From: Phaeoceros laevis
Lineage: Eukaryota > Anthocerotophyta > Anthocerotopsida > Notothyladales
Reading direction: 5' to 3'
Length of the DNA stretch: 64,000 nucleotides
NCBI GenBank assembly: GCA_049999765.1
Contig: JBNGIQ010008864.1
Span: 28,336 to 92,335, forward strand
In this document: positions 1-10,963 of the stretch, piece by piece
Position numbering within the stretch: the stretch's first letter is position 1
How the letters are laid out: each line of letters starts with the position of its first letter
The notes under the pieces: model-generated
What the model was told of the DNA's origin: nothing
Seen by the model: the letters and a program-made list of their open reading frames with translations, nothing else
The model's database searches: none
Program-made: the position numbers and the translations under genes

Positions 1-396
<396 letters not shown>

Positions 397-697
397 AGTC
401 TTATTAGTGAGAGTTTTGCATCGGCCATGGAAGGAAAGACGGACTTTATCACTTGCTCGGGGCCGAAGCCACTAGAAAAAGGACATAAATGCAGTAGGAG
501 AGACGGAGATTTATCTTTGTCAGTGCCCTCCCTGGGAGTCAGGGTTGGCTGCAGTAGAACACTCACCGTCTGCATGAACAAGGGTTTGTTGCGTGGACTT
601 GAATAATATTGTTGGACTGTAGGGCACTGTTTGTCCTGTCAGAATGGCGTATGCCTTTTCTTAGTGACAATAATAAAGCCGCCGCCCGAGGGCTTTT

Positions 698-1329
698 TCA
701 CTCCTTGCTCGTCCAGGGCGTGGAAGGCTTGCCTCGAAGGCAGCGTTGTGCCCCAACGTAACCTTGCCAGATTGCGGCAACAAGTCATATATGAGCTGTC
801 GAATGACGACGAAGAAACTCAGAGATACGTTGCCGGGACGCAGCAGGCGTCACTGCGTGCGCACGCTGAAATAGAGGCGAATTGTGAGCTCCTTGCCAGA
901 TTCAAGTCATGGTCCACCTCCATACTAGCCCCTAATGCTGAACTTTCAGCAGCTGCGGCTGGTACTGTGGGCTGGCGGGTTCTCAGGCTCCTTGACCAGC
1001 AACCAATTGTTGACCTTGCCCAGAGGATCAGGCATGCAGGTCTGCCTATCGTCGTGTCGCCATTCCCCATCCTCGGTAAATTTGTACTGGTGGTACCCCG
1101 GAGGAAGATCAACAACGACCTGGAAGACTGAAAGGCCGCCATCCACCGTAGGCATTGGCTGCGTATCCTGCCACCTTGTGAAAGAGCCACACAGATACAC
1201 GAGGCGACCCCCATGAGGCCATTCAAATCGTTGGCACCACCCTCTCTGCTGGCTCCTTCGCCCAAGCTCTCGGAGCTGCTCAGCGCCTCGAGAAATAAGA
1301 TCATCAAGTTGCAACTTTAACCGAACCAT
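698..1329 (-). pseudogene. Decayed SNF4/KIN-beta-gamma (SnRK1 subunit) copy
   Basis: Reading the minus strand from 1329, an N-terminal stretch leads into a glycogen-binding (AMPK1-CBM) domain. It has FEWPHGGRLVYLCGSFTRW, PPGYHQYKF and DGEWRHD, as in plant SNF4/KIN-beta-gamma, the regulatory subunit of the SnRK1 energy-sensing kinase. After the CBM the similarity goes on but jumps frame several times: SRQRISEFL, then YDLLPQSGKV, then LPSRQAFHALDEQG. These are the linker and start of the first CBS domain. It stops near 698. About 630 bp show no intron, at least three frame changes are needed, and most CBS repeats are missing. A truncated, perhaps reverse-transcribed, copy is most likely. Confidence 0.8.
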
Positions 1330-1764
1330 CGGCTAGCATGATCTTGTTCCAGGCATCACATTCCTAGTCCAGCGTGTCCGACATAGCCTTGACAGGGGCC
1401 TAAAGAGTTGGGACAAACTTGGCATTCCTAAACCCTGCGCAACTCCTGCCAGAACGGAAATTGAGAAACCGGGTGCTTGTAGGTGATGCAATTAGTCAAC
1501 TAGTCAACTTGTCCCCGGTCTATTGGATTGAAATGGATCGAGAATTGCGAACAGGAGTTTGCTGCTTGTAATTGCCATCAGTTCGGAACATGAATCGAAG
1601 TTTTTTTTTTATAACGAGACTGAGGGGCAGCCAGCAAGCAAGGCACAGTCTCCTGGGAATTTTCCAAGTACACAGCTGGTGCGGAGGAAGAGCATGACAT
1701 GTCATGCGGAGAACCACGTCCCTTGACCATAAGAGTTGACAGCTGCAGCTAAGGAAGGAGTCTC
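1330..1764. other. Gene-poor spacer
   Basis: No coding similarity seen on either strand between the SNF4 relic and the acidic reading frame that begins at 1765. A short poly-T run lies near 1600. Confidence 0.4.
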
Positions 1765-3495
1765 GTGCGAAGGGAGGGAGGGAGCGACGACAGCGAAGAG
1801 GACTTGAATGAAGAAACAAAACAGCAGTACGTGGCCGAAGACGACGGTGACAACAGGGAAGATGCTGTTCACCATCAACAAGTTGAGGAGAGAGACTCAG
1901 ATACTGAAGATGTAGCTTCCGAAGAAGGCGACGAGGAGGATGATAGCGAGGAGCATCTAGAAGAGTTGGAGGACCAGAAACCTCAGAATGCAGTGGACAG
2001 TAGTACAGAAGAATGTGTCGGACGAAGAATGTGCGGAACACTAAGGTACCAAAGCTAGACCAGGACTGCGTATGGTCTGCCGTTAAAAGTAGTGGTTCAT
2101 AGGAGCTGTGTAAGGAACGTAGCTATTTCAGCTAACTCAGGTGTGGGATTTCTGGCAAAGATTGTCGTTCAAGATGCGAATGGCGTTGGTCTGAAGAGAG
2201 GGCTTGCCAAGTTTTTTGCCTCGGCAGAAGGAGCTTCTTAAGTGCTACAGTCGGCCCAGTCGGGCCCAGTCGGCCCTCGATATAGGTGACCTCGCTACAT
2301 GTTATTTCTCGATATATGTTACGCCGTGGGCTTCCCCCTTGTTGGGACCATGGGCTATAAGTTATTATTCGTTATTCGTTATTTGTTATCTTTCTAAAAA
2401 AATAGTCCACCACAAAGTGCATGAGTTCAACTCGTTATAGGTTATATGTGAGTTGGAGGCATACGTGGAGTGGCGTATTTGAGGTGGAGTACGTGGAATG
2501 GCGTACGTGGAGTTTCTTCAATACCTAACTAACAAGTCCAAGTGTGAAGCCCTAAGTTCGAGTGCGCCAAACAAGCGCAAGCTCGAGTGCTCCATGCGGT
2601 GAGCTCGAGTGCTCCATGCGGTGTGCTCGAGTGCTCCATCACAGGTTGAGGAAGAAGTGGAGTTGCTACGCACTTTTTTGACTGAACACACGTACGATAC
2701 ATCACATACCATGGGCAATTTGCGTAGGCTAGAAAGAAATATATTCAGAGATGTGCCAAATGGTATGAAACAGGCTCCACTAACTCAGTTCTTTAGGCCC
2801 CTTTAATTTTTGAGCTTTATATGGATTTTGGATAATTATTTATTGATTTTATTGATTTTTAAGATTTTTAATTCTTAAAAAATACCCAATTTGGTACATG
2901 TTACACCTTGCTATATGTTACGCCAATAGCTACCCCCAAGGCGTAACCTATATAGAGAGCCGACTGTAAGTCATTTTCCGACCTGAACTTCAAGTTGTCC
3001 CGCCCCCTGCGGCGACGTGCCTGTGAAGCTCTAGGGTACACGCGACCAACTCCTATCCAGGTTTCCAACATGACAAGTTCAGTTGGCTTAAGTATTTGAT
3101 TAAGTATTTCGTGATTTTGAATACTGAAAGTCTGTGATTTCTCGTGTGTCGAAAGCAATAAGCCTCACAATGGGGTGTTCGATCTTAGCACTAGAGGAAA
3201 TGTGTTTTGGTTAGTTTGTGCTTGGATTTTATGGCCTGTCCAATGTACCTGTTGAATGTCAAGCCATCTGATCCAACTTATATACAGGCAGCTTGCATTC
3301 CGCTGGGATTGACAGGTAGAGATATCTGCGGCAGCGCTATCACTGGATCAGGAAAGGTGAGCGCAGCATTTGTCCTGAAACAATTTTTTAGGCACGAGCA
3401 ATTTGAGGTTTTCTTTGTTCTTAGCTTCCCGTCTGTACTGGATATGTCACAGACTGCAGCGTTTGCTCTACCGTTGTTGGAAAGATTGCATGGGG
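1765..3495 (+). pseudogene. DEAD-box RNA helicase (RH28-like) 5' remnant, interrupted
   Basis: The block at 1765-2058 encodes a very acidic Glu/Asp-rich stretch, like the N terminus of plant RH28 (DDX27-type) nucleolar helicases. At 3264-3356 the Q motif and Walker A region follow (PTYIQAACIPLGLTGRDICG, then AITGSGK). A proper GT-AG intron at 3357-3452 leads to 3453-3495 (TAAFALPLLERL), which completes motif I and the next helix. After LLERL all similarity ends: no DEAD, SAT or C-terminal RecA motifs follow. The GxxKPTPIQ context before the Q motif is degraded too. A TA-flanked transposon sits at 2248-2966 between the two halves. The joining of the acidic exon to the helicase is inference. 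Confidence 0.6.
2248..2966 (+). mobile_element. Tc1/mariner-pogo (Tigger-like) element, internally deleted
   Basis: Inverted ends starting CAGTCGG are flanked by TA on both sides (2246-2247 and 2967-2968). The left end CAGTCGG...CCCTCGATATAGGT matches the reverse complement of the right end CAGTCGGCTCTCTATATAGGT. The left end also carries two extra tandem copies of the CAGTCGG(G)CC terminus. TA duplication and CAGT termini are typical of the Tc1/mariner superfamily. Inside, a plus-strand frame at 2609-2806 ends in QAPLTQFFRPL, resembling the C-terminal PCNA-binding motif of pogo-type transposases. The catalytic DDD/DDE core and DNA-binding domain are missing, so the copy is non-autonomous. 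A tandem repeat of about 24 bp lies at 2580-2640. Confidence 0.72.
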
Positions 3496-4849
3496 ACCGA
3501 GCCCGTGCTCAGCACACCCATTTATCATGGCAGTCCAGCAAGTTAACCCTAGCTCGCTGATTTTGCCGACTCCTCTCTTCACTTCTTGCACACCGAGAGC
3601 GTACACCGAGGGAGTGGTAGGAATAGGCCGTGGTCGGACCGGGGGCCTCGACGATCAAGTTAGGCTCACAGTTAGGCTCCTTGTTAGGCAGCTTAGTTAG
3701 GCTCTTAGTTAGTCTCAGTTAGACTCACTTATGTAGACGGCTCAGTTTGGTAATTAACCTAGTTAGGCGGCTTAAATAGGTAACTTAATTAGGCGGCTCA
3801 CCTTAGGCGTCTAGATTAATTAGGATTAAGTGGTTAGTGAGTGCACTTGACATGTATACTGCCTCGAAAATCCAGTAGTATAGTGGAATTCATTCATTCG
3901 TTCATGTGCATGAGGTTTATGGTTAGTGGAAAAATTCCTTTGATGGGTTCAATGTCACCTTCTTTAACCGTTAATGTATTGTTCCTAAGCCGAGAGCCTC
4001 CAATATCCTACTACAAACGTGTGAGCTCACTAAGATTGGAGTCTTCCACAGTTAACTTCGTGGGTGAACTTCGTGGGTGAACTCCTTCAGTTTTTGCTTT
4101 TGGGTAGAGACCAGATCGAGACACTCTTCTCCACGGCAATATCAATAATAGCAATTTGTCTAGCAACATTTGCGATGTACACTAGCAGGCTTTATTGCCT
4201 GAAAACAAATGTTGAATGCCTGTGATCAATTTTCCAGGGCTTTGAGTCGTTTTCAGAAGGACAGATCCATACACTCGACAAGTGCTTTATGACCTTGGGC
4301 GAGGTCTCTCTTTGAAAATTGGGTAGTTCTCATTGTTGTGATTGACAAGTTGCATTCTGTGCCGCATGCCCATGGCCCGCCCCGGCATGCGGCACGGATG
4401 GCATGCCATGGTTAGAGCTCATTACTTGGTTATTTAACGCCTCCGCCCATGCTTGCAAGTTTGAAAACTTTGAAGTAACCTTCACTCCACGGAGTGGCGG
4501 AAGCAATAGCCCGGACACCCCCGCCGTATCGCCATATGGGGCATATCACATGGCATGGTGTACATGGTTGCCCCTCCAGCATGTGGACCTGGCGACCAGG
4601 GTGGGTAGACCGTAGTGCGCAGTTTGCAGGCTGTGCTTTCCGAGCTGGACAACCAAGGTGACAAAACACGTAGCACCATTGGCCGACCCGATATCCACAC
4701 CCCTATCCAGGCTTTCAGTCGAATAACCCCCCCCACACATCATCCGAGTGAGTCCACAGCGCCTCCAGCAAGCCGCTGAACGATCAGGCCGGCAGGAAAC
4801 ACACGGGCACACGCACCGGCAGCTTAGGGAGCAAGCGGAAGACATCACA
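3496..4849. other. Spacer with degenerate TTAGGC-rich repeat and PSBO promoter
   Basis: Around 3655-3835 the plus strand carries many degenerate copies of GTTAGGC and TTAGGCGGCTTA. They are spaced irregularly and are not a telomere array. No gene is evident. The last few hundred bases before 4850 should hold the PSBO promoter; I see no convincing TATA box. Confidence 0.45.
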
Positions 4850-6168
4850 ATGGCCGCCGCTACCGCAGCGCTCTCCGCGCCAGTGGCCGCCGGCCTGGCC
4901 CGCGAATTCCAGGGCCTGAAGTCCACCACCAGCTTCTCCTCCAAGAGCAGCGTTGTGAGCAGCTTCCCCATTCCTCCTCATGTTGTCCTCTCTTCCGCTC
5001 TCCTTGCACCAGGATGACGCAAGCCTAGGGACTAATGCGGTAGCCGCTCTCCTTTGTGCAGGCCATGCTGCCAAACTGCAGCGTCAAGGGAAAGGGAGCC
5101 CTGGGAGCCCGAGCTGACTTGGTGGTTGGTCATCCTGCCTCGCCTCCCGCATTGCCGTCCTGTTGAGCAGGGGTTTGGAAGCTGACATCACTGTGTTTGC
5201 CAATCCCTGCAGGACGATATCCAGACCTTCGTCCAGAGGTGCTCCGAGGTCGGAAAGGTGGCCGCCGTTTCTCTGGCTGCCTCAGCCCTCGTCGCCACTG
5301 TAAGTGTGCCGGACCTCCTTTCATGTTGTGTAAGGTGCCTGTTCTGGCTTCGTTGTCCACAAGGAGCAGCGAGTTCCAAGTGACTAATTGGAAAACTGTG
5401 CCGCAGGGAACCGCCAGTGCTGAGGGTGTGCCGAAGAGGTTGACCTTCGACGAGATTCAGTCGCAGACCTACCTGGAAGTGAAGGGCAGTGGAACTGCTA
5501 ACCAGTGCCCACTGATTGCCGGAGGGTCAGACACCTTCGGGTTCAAGGCTGGTGAATATTACCTTAGGAAGCTGTGCCTTGAGCCTACATCCTTCACCGT
5601 GAAGGCCGAGGGCCCGGTTAAGCAAAAGAGTGGCACTTCTGCCTTCCAGAAGACCAAGCTTATGACCAGGTTGACCTACACTCTGGACGAGATTGAGGGC
5701 CCCTTGAGCGTTAGCAGCGACGGGAAGGTGAAATTCAAGGAGGTTGATGGCATCGACTACGCCGCCGTGACTGTACAGCTACCTGGAGGGGAGAGGGTCC
5801 CCTTCCTCTTCACCATCAAGGAACTGAGCGCTGAGGGACCACCGGAGGCTTTCTCTGGAAAGTTTGTGGTTCCTTCCTACAGAGGTTCGTCCTTTTTGGA
5901 CCCAAAGGGCAGGGGTGGCTCCACCGGGTATGAGAATGCTGTGGCTCTACCAGGCCGTGAAGGTGATGAGGAGCTGGACAAGGAGAACAACAAGAACACC
6001 GAGGCATTGGAAGGTGAGATCACATTCAGCGTCGCCAAGTCCAACCCCGAGACAGGAGAGATTGCTGGAGTGTTCGAATCCATTCAGCCCTCAGACACTG
6101 ATCTGGGATCCAAGGCTCCGAAGGAAGTGAAGATCCAGGGCATCTTTTACGGCCAGCTAGAAGGATAG
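4850..6168 (+). CDS. PSBO: PsbO, 33-kDa manganese-stabilising protein of photosystem II
   Basis: Encodes the extrinsic lumenal subunit that stabilises the Mn4CaO5 cluster of photosystem II. Four exons: 4850-4954, 5062-5121, 5213-5299 and 5407-6168, together 337 codons, the family's normal precursor size. Exons 1-2 give a stroma-targeting peptide. Exon 3 plus the start of exon 4 give a hydrophobic lumen-targeting segment ([19 protein letters not shown]) before the mature start [13 protein letters not shown]. The conserved disulfide cysteines (TANQCP and KLCLEPTS) are present, as are [52 protein letters not shown] and the terminal GIFYGQLEG. The start ATG has purine context (CACAATGG). No lesion seen; it should be active and strongly expressed. 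Confidence 0.98.
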
Positions 6169-6668
6169 ATTGCAGCCTGTTTATATGTCGAGTCCGTGTA
6201 GTGGAAAGGCAGAGGTCTTTTGGAAAGTTGGCTTCTCTTCCAAGGTTGTATTCTTAGTTACTGGACCGCTTTCTGATCCGATGGAAACGCGTCGCTTACG
6301 GTTTTTGCGATTCTCAAGTTCCGATTTTATTTGTTTCTAGAAACTTTTGTAAAATAATGTGAAGAGGAATTTTTTCACCTCTAAGATGTTCCTTCGTAAT
6401 GCGACCACTTAAACATAAAATCTACCGTAGCCGCAGGTTGTTTTGCGTTTTCACCAACGTCAAAGCTCGGTGAAACTCATGAAAAGTATATGACAAGGAA
6501 TGTACTGGCGAACGAAATAGTCCCACACTCAATCGACTTATCAAGACACGAGCCCCACTTTATCTATGTATCAAGACACGAGCTTCAATGTCGTATTTCA
6601 CTATGCCGCGTCCTAGGCCACTCCTCAAGTCCAGCAGGTTAACACGTGATTAGATTTGGATGTGCCCG
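6169..6668. other. PSBO 3' UTR and convergent spacer
   Basis: Follows the PSBO stop and precedes the stop of the minus-strand gene ending at 6669, so the two genes converge here. A/T-rich stretches near 6320-6420 may serve polyadenylation. No other feature seen. Confidence 0.5.
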
Positions 6669-9289
6669 TTAAGAGAGTAATTGGGACCGTAGTTGTCGCG
6701 CTATCCCCTTGGCTGCTCCACTTGGGCCCATGCGACGCAATCTATTTTGTTGAACCGCTTTCAGCCGATCTTCCGTGGTCAGAAGAGTGTGCAATCGCTC
6801 TACTACCTCAACCGGCTCTGAGCAAAGTACAACCTGCACATAATGCAAGATCAGGTTGATGTCCTTTTCTCCAGCATCTTGGCACGGACAGAGAAACTTT
6901 ACCATATATTACCGATTTTCCAAGAAGTCTTGTCTGTGCGTCTGCGAAGGCATAGGAAACTGTGGGCCGTTGCCAGGTATGGTAAATACGGGTCTACCAA
7001 GACCCACCTGCAGGAAACAAGATGAACACGAGGTCATGGGGATACTACAGTTATACAACTGGAAACGGCCAGACAACATAAACCACGTCTTACAAGTTGC
7101 TCAGTTACAGTTCCAGCCATGGCGATGCCAGCATCTGCCCAGTGTCGCTGAAGCCTCCTCGCAGGAAGAACATATTTAAAACACCTTTGGAAAAAATGAG
7201 AATAGGGGTACTTCTGTTGCAGGCCAAGTCTTCAGACCCTTGCTCTGTACAGTAGGATATATCAAAGAAAGAGGAGCATGTGCTGCCAAGGATGCATCTC
7301 CATTCGAGTTCCACGATTGAAAAGCTAATCCTTCAGATTGCCAATGTAAATCTGAAAGTGCTTTTGTGAACTCTGCTGGCTCCAGGGAAGGCACAATCGG
7401 TGTGAAGAAAAAGACCGATTCTCTTCCAAATTCTGTCAACACTGCTTCCACCACTCGTAGTAAAAGATGCCAGTTCGCAAACAACTGTTGTCAAAGAGTA
7501 GATTTTGACATCAGATGCAGCATTGTATTGAGATACACCCAGCACATGATGCATTACTAAACACTTCTTTTCAAACACGAAGCACCTGCCCTACCTTAGG
7601 TTCTCTGGAGCCGGGAAGAATGGTGAGCCGGTGGGCAGGAGGGTGTTGTTGGCCTACGAAGTCTAGAATCCGAGTGGGCTCCAGCCCATCCATCATGGGG
7701 TTCCCCAAGTCATGCACCTGAAATAAAAAAAAAACCTAAGCTATGCGATATCAAAATCCATCAACATAGGAGCCTTTATTTGACAGTGAGGCTAATCACT
7801 ATTCATAATGGAAAACAGTGTTCTGGAAGAATGTGTCTCAGCCTGTACTTTTGCTTGAGCAGAGAGTGGAAGTTCCTGCTTCAAATACTTCACAGTAAGG
7901 CTATCCCGTGGAACCACTAGCCTGATGAATTCAAAAGGAACCAATCAAACCTCCAGATATGGCATCCTCAGAATGGCAATCATTTTGTGTTGAAGTTGCA
8001 GTAAATGCTGAGAAAGTGCAGAATGGCATGCATATGAACAAAGCAAGACCGGACATACCTACAATGAGCATCTGACATCATGTGACGCTCCCAAGGTAGG
8101 TAGATACTCCCAGGAAAGAGAATAGTCTGCACTGTGCACCCAACACAAATTTTGCTCTCAGATGTTGGCAAACCAACAAGCTAAGCAGCTGGTTAGATGA
8201 TCTTCTTGTTCTCTTCAGTAAGGTAACTTACTTGAGGGTTTCAGCAGGTCTCCATCATCTCGTCGTATGTAGAACTCACTCTTTCCTGTTCCGATGAAAG
8301 CATAACGAGGTGATTTAGGAGGTCGAATGGTATGATGGGACTTCCTTTTTTGTTCCGATAAAAGCCAAGCCAGTGCCAGCGGGAAAACATCTCCGACAGC
8401 AATAAGGACCCCATCTGGATTCGCTGTCTTCCACTCCATCACTGCCCGCCACTTACCGCAATTCAATCAAAACATATTGGTAGGTCGGCAAATGATCAAG
8501 TTGGTACAGAAGCAAAATATGCAGCTGGCACGCATTGCCAAGATTGGAATCGTTCTTGGTTTGCAGGCATTGACACTTAAGGCTGTTTGTTGACAAAACC
8601 CAACCAATTCATTGGAATATACCTGTTTCAAGGTCAGCGACAGTAGACCCGCTTGGAGGTCACCAACGAGGTGGGCAAAACTCATGTATATAAATCCTCC
8701 ACTGGGCATGGTTCTACATGGTCCCACCGTTGTAAATCCACTTCGAAAATATGCATGCCCCATTCCAAAGAGAGGAAGGGCTTAAATATCAACCACCTCT
8801 CCTTGCGACAATGCCATAGCCTGAGAAACAACATAAAGGAAAATGTTGACAATGTCAGCTTAATGTCGTGCAGATCTTGAATCACTGCGCGAACTGCTCG
8901 AGTTGCACCTGCAGCTCCTTCAGAACCCTAACAGCAATGACATCCTCCCCATGGCCGTTACTCAGGCATAACACCTTCTTCACTTGTTTTGCGTTGTCTG
9001 GGACGGTTGGGGTTAAATCCATAGAGTGTAACTCTTCACCAGTTACAAACTTTCCTCTTTCACCATGATGTGCCACATCTCCTTGGAAGTTTGACTCACT
9101 CACAGAGTGGAAAGTGAAGCTGCAGCAGAGCTTCCTGCTGGCTGAAGTGTTAGGCTCAATCCTCGGAGCCCAAGACTTATTTGCTGACCATGATTCTACA
9201 GGAGCTGCTGTGATGCCTGGAGGAGTCCAGGCTCCACATGGAAGCATACTTGCTTGAGATTGGCTCTTTAACATCTGGGTATATGTCAC
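6669..9289 (-). CDS. Lipid-A-disaccharide synthase-related plastid protein; possibly inactive
   Basis: Ten exons on the minus strand: 8909-9289, 8623-8820, 8232-8451, 8059-8131, 7849-7921, 7595-7717, about 7225-7484, 7094-7184, 6913-7007 and 6669-6833. The protein resembles the cyanobacterial/plant LpxB-like family: VLCLSNGHGEDVIAVRVL, ALPLFGMGHAY, MPSGGFIYM, NPDGVLIAVGDVFPLALAWL, LGNPMMDGLEP, ILPGSREP, WADAGIAMAGTVTEQ, VGLGRPVFTIPGNGPQF and a C-terminal RRMGPSGAAKGIA. The first exon adds a Ser-rich, transit-peptide-like leader. Two problems: a TAA at 8784-8782 lies in frame just before ALPLFGMGHAY, and exon 9 has 95 nt where the frame needs 96, near 6951-6957. All other junctions are clean, so this is either a young pseudogene or sequence error. 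The exon 7 donor is uncertain. Confidence 0.75.
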
Positions 9290-9398
9290 AGGATTACAGC
9301 TTCATAGCAGCTTCACATATAGATTGATCCAAACCATCAAGTCTCACGAAATCATCTGTTTGAATATGTTGCCTGATCCCTGGACGCAATCCCCTTCT

Positions 9399-10133
9399 CT
9401 ACTGAGATTGAGCAAATAGATGAGAGTGGTCCCGATGCTGCAAACAGAGAAGAATTGCAACAGATTGTTCAAAGCGTGCTCCGCAGTTAACTGTGAACTT
9501 TGTGAGCATCAGCGGAACTCATGCGCTCACATCTCACACTGCAGTGTCCAGGAAGCCATCTTCTAAGCAGGTCGAGAAAGCGTGGTCCTCCACCAACATG
9601 AGTGTCAGAAACCAGGAAGTCACATTTCTTGGTTGGCAGCAACTTGCCGCTGCAAGGCAGCGTGGATTAAAATTACAAATGTCTCAACCTTGAAAACATC
9701 CAAACTCAGTCTCAGTGGTATTGGCTCACTTGGCGTAGTCGATAGCACTGCGGCAGAGCGCCAAAGTTTTTACAAAACGTATCTCCAGCAGTCCTTTCTG
9801 TCTGCAGCAAGGCGTGCTTCACATAGTCACAGGCAGGAAATGTGACAACTCGCTACATGGGGCCATTATAGAGAAGCGGGATTGACTTACTTGTCCTGAA
9901 AGAGGTCGCTAAAGTTGTCAATGATCACTGCCTGGGGCAAATTGATTTGCGAGTGGAATGCTGCGAAGTACTTGCGTACCTCGTCGTCGTTGCTCACGTT
10001 TCTGTAAAGGTGCGAGCAGTCCACCAATTACTAATGCCTCTGTGGAGCCTAGGGCGAGCAGGCCTCAAGCAGGACTGTAGAATCACTTGAAATGGATACT
10101 CTCAAAAACCTCCGACCGCGGATCCACCACTCC
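9399..10133 (-). CDS. SWSAP1-like RecA-fold ATPase, 3' exons only
   Basis: Five minus-strand exons join in phase: 10087-10133 (DPRSEVFESIHFK), 9891-10001 (VRKYFAAFHSQINLPQAVII and DNFSDLF), 9730-9801 (VKTLALCRSAIDYAK), 9538-9649 (KKCDFLVSDTHVGGGPRFLD, RRWLP) and 9399-9437 with a stop. The strand order hydrophobic-DNF then hydrophobic-SDTH, followed by a basic RW helix, fits the Walker B half of RecA/RAD51-type ATPases. From memory it resembles the plant counterpart of SWSAP1, the partner of SWS1 in homologous recombination. The P-loop exon is not visible upstream, so the 5' part is missing or lies in exons I cannot find. The stop is only 110 bp from the start of the next gene. Naming is tentative. 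Confidence 0.4.
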
Positions 10134-10495
10134 CTGCAACCACCATTGTTATTCTGAAGCAGGTCAATGTACCCGAAGTATAGTCCCAGGTGTTGTGTGT
10201 CGACGAATGACAGATGACTATGTGAGTACGTGGTCGATAATCATGTAGGGTGAAAATCAGTGACAATGCGAAGAAGATTTTCATTATCCGCACGCTCGGA
10301 ACGATGGAAGCATTTGGGACGTCCTGAGAGTCAATTAATTAGGCCGTTCCTGGTGGAGGGAAGAACTATTGAGCTGGCGTTCATACGGTCATACCGCCTT
10401 ACGTCGTTGTGTTGCAAATCTTTATAAGCTGCTCGTGAGTACGGACAACGGCCGTCCGCGGTCCTACCGCATTTGAACTTTCGAGTCCCGAGGAC

Positions 10496-10843
10496 TCAAA
10501 TTCGGCGGCTATAGTCTATGTAATTGAAATAGAGGAACCATCGGGTGCCTTTCTTTCCTCCTTCGACGTGCCGCTCCTTGGTGGCGTGGGAGTAGTAGTG
10601 CACTAGCGCTTCCACCTCATCCCGCGGCCCTTGATATTCACGTCCGCCACGTGGTAGCTTTTCTGGATTTGCACATTTCCAGCTCTGTCTCTTGACGCCT
10701 ACAGCGGTCTCAGCAGCTTCATTGTTGCCGGCTGTGTCCATGTGCGGTGACATCTCCTGATGCACGACAGGAGGTCGGGATCGAGGCATACTGAATTGGA
10801 TTCCTGTGCGGATGTCGACGAATTCGTTGTGAGGGGCTCCCAT
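10496..10843 (-). CDS. Hypothetical protein, 115 aa
   Basis: A minus-strand frame of 115 codons starting 120 bp from the divergent aspartic protease gene. The second half is basic and aromatic (KLPRGGREYQGPRDEVEALV, HYYSHATKERHVEGGKKG, TRWFLYFNYIDYSRRI) and reads like a folded conserved segment rather than random translation. I do not recognise the family. It may be a short protein or the first exon of a longer gene whose later exons overlap the intron-rich region below. No signal peptide or membrane segment. Confidence 0.4.
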   Translation of the reverse strand: MGAPHNEFVDIRTGIQFSMPRSRPPVVHQEMSPHMDTAGNNEAAETAVGVKRQSWKCANPEKLPRGGREYQGPRDEVEALVHYYSHATKERHVEGGKKGTRWFLYFNYIDYSRRI

Positions 10844-10963
10844 GCCAGTAGGATTTAGGCGGAATTGCAGCTACCAATTGCATGTGCTGGGGCTGCAATT
10901 TTCTGTCTCCTCGAAGTTGCCGGTTTCTCAATCTGAAGAGGCGTTTGGCCTTGAGGCAGTCTG

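Noticed and set aside
631-1131. 166-codon plus-strand frame
   Set aside because: It is the antisense of the SNF4/KIN-beta-gamma relic, which shows real domain motifs on the minus strand.
3490-3560. PPR-like minus-strand peptide WTAMINGCAEHGLG
   Set aside because: Only one partial motif; too short to annotate as a gene, noted as part of a rearrangement instead.
3655-3835. TTAGGC-rich tract as interstitial telomere repeat
   Set aside because: Copies are degenerate and irregularly spaced, and land plants normally use TTTAGGG, so no telomeric origin is supported.
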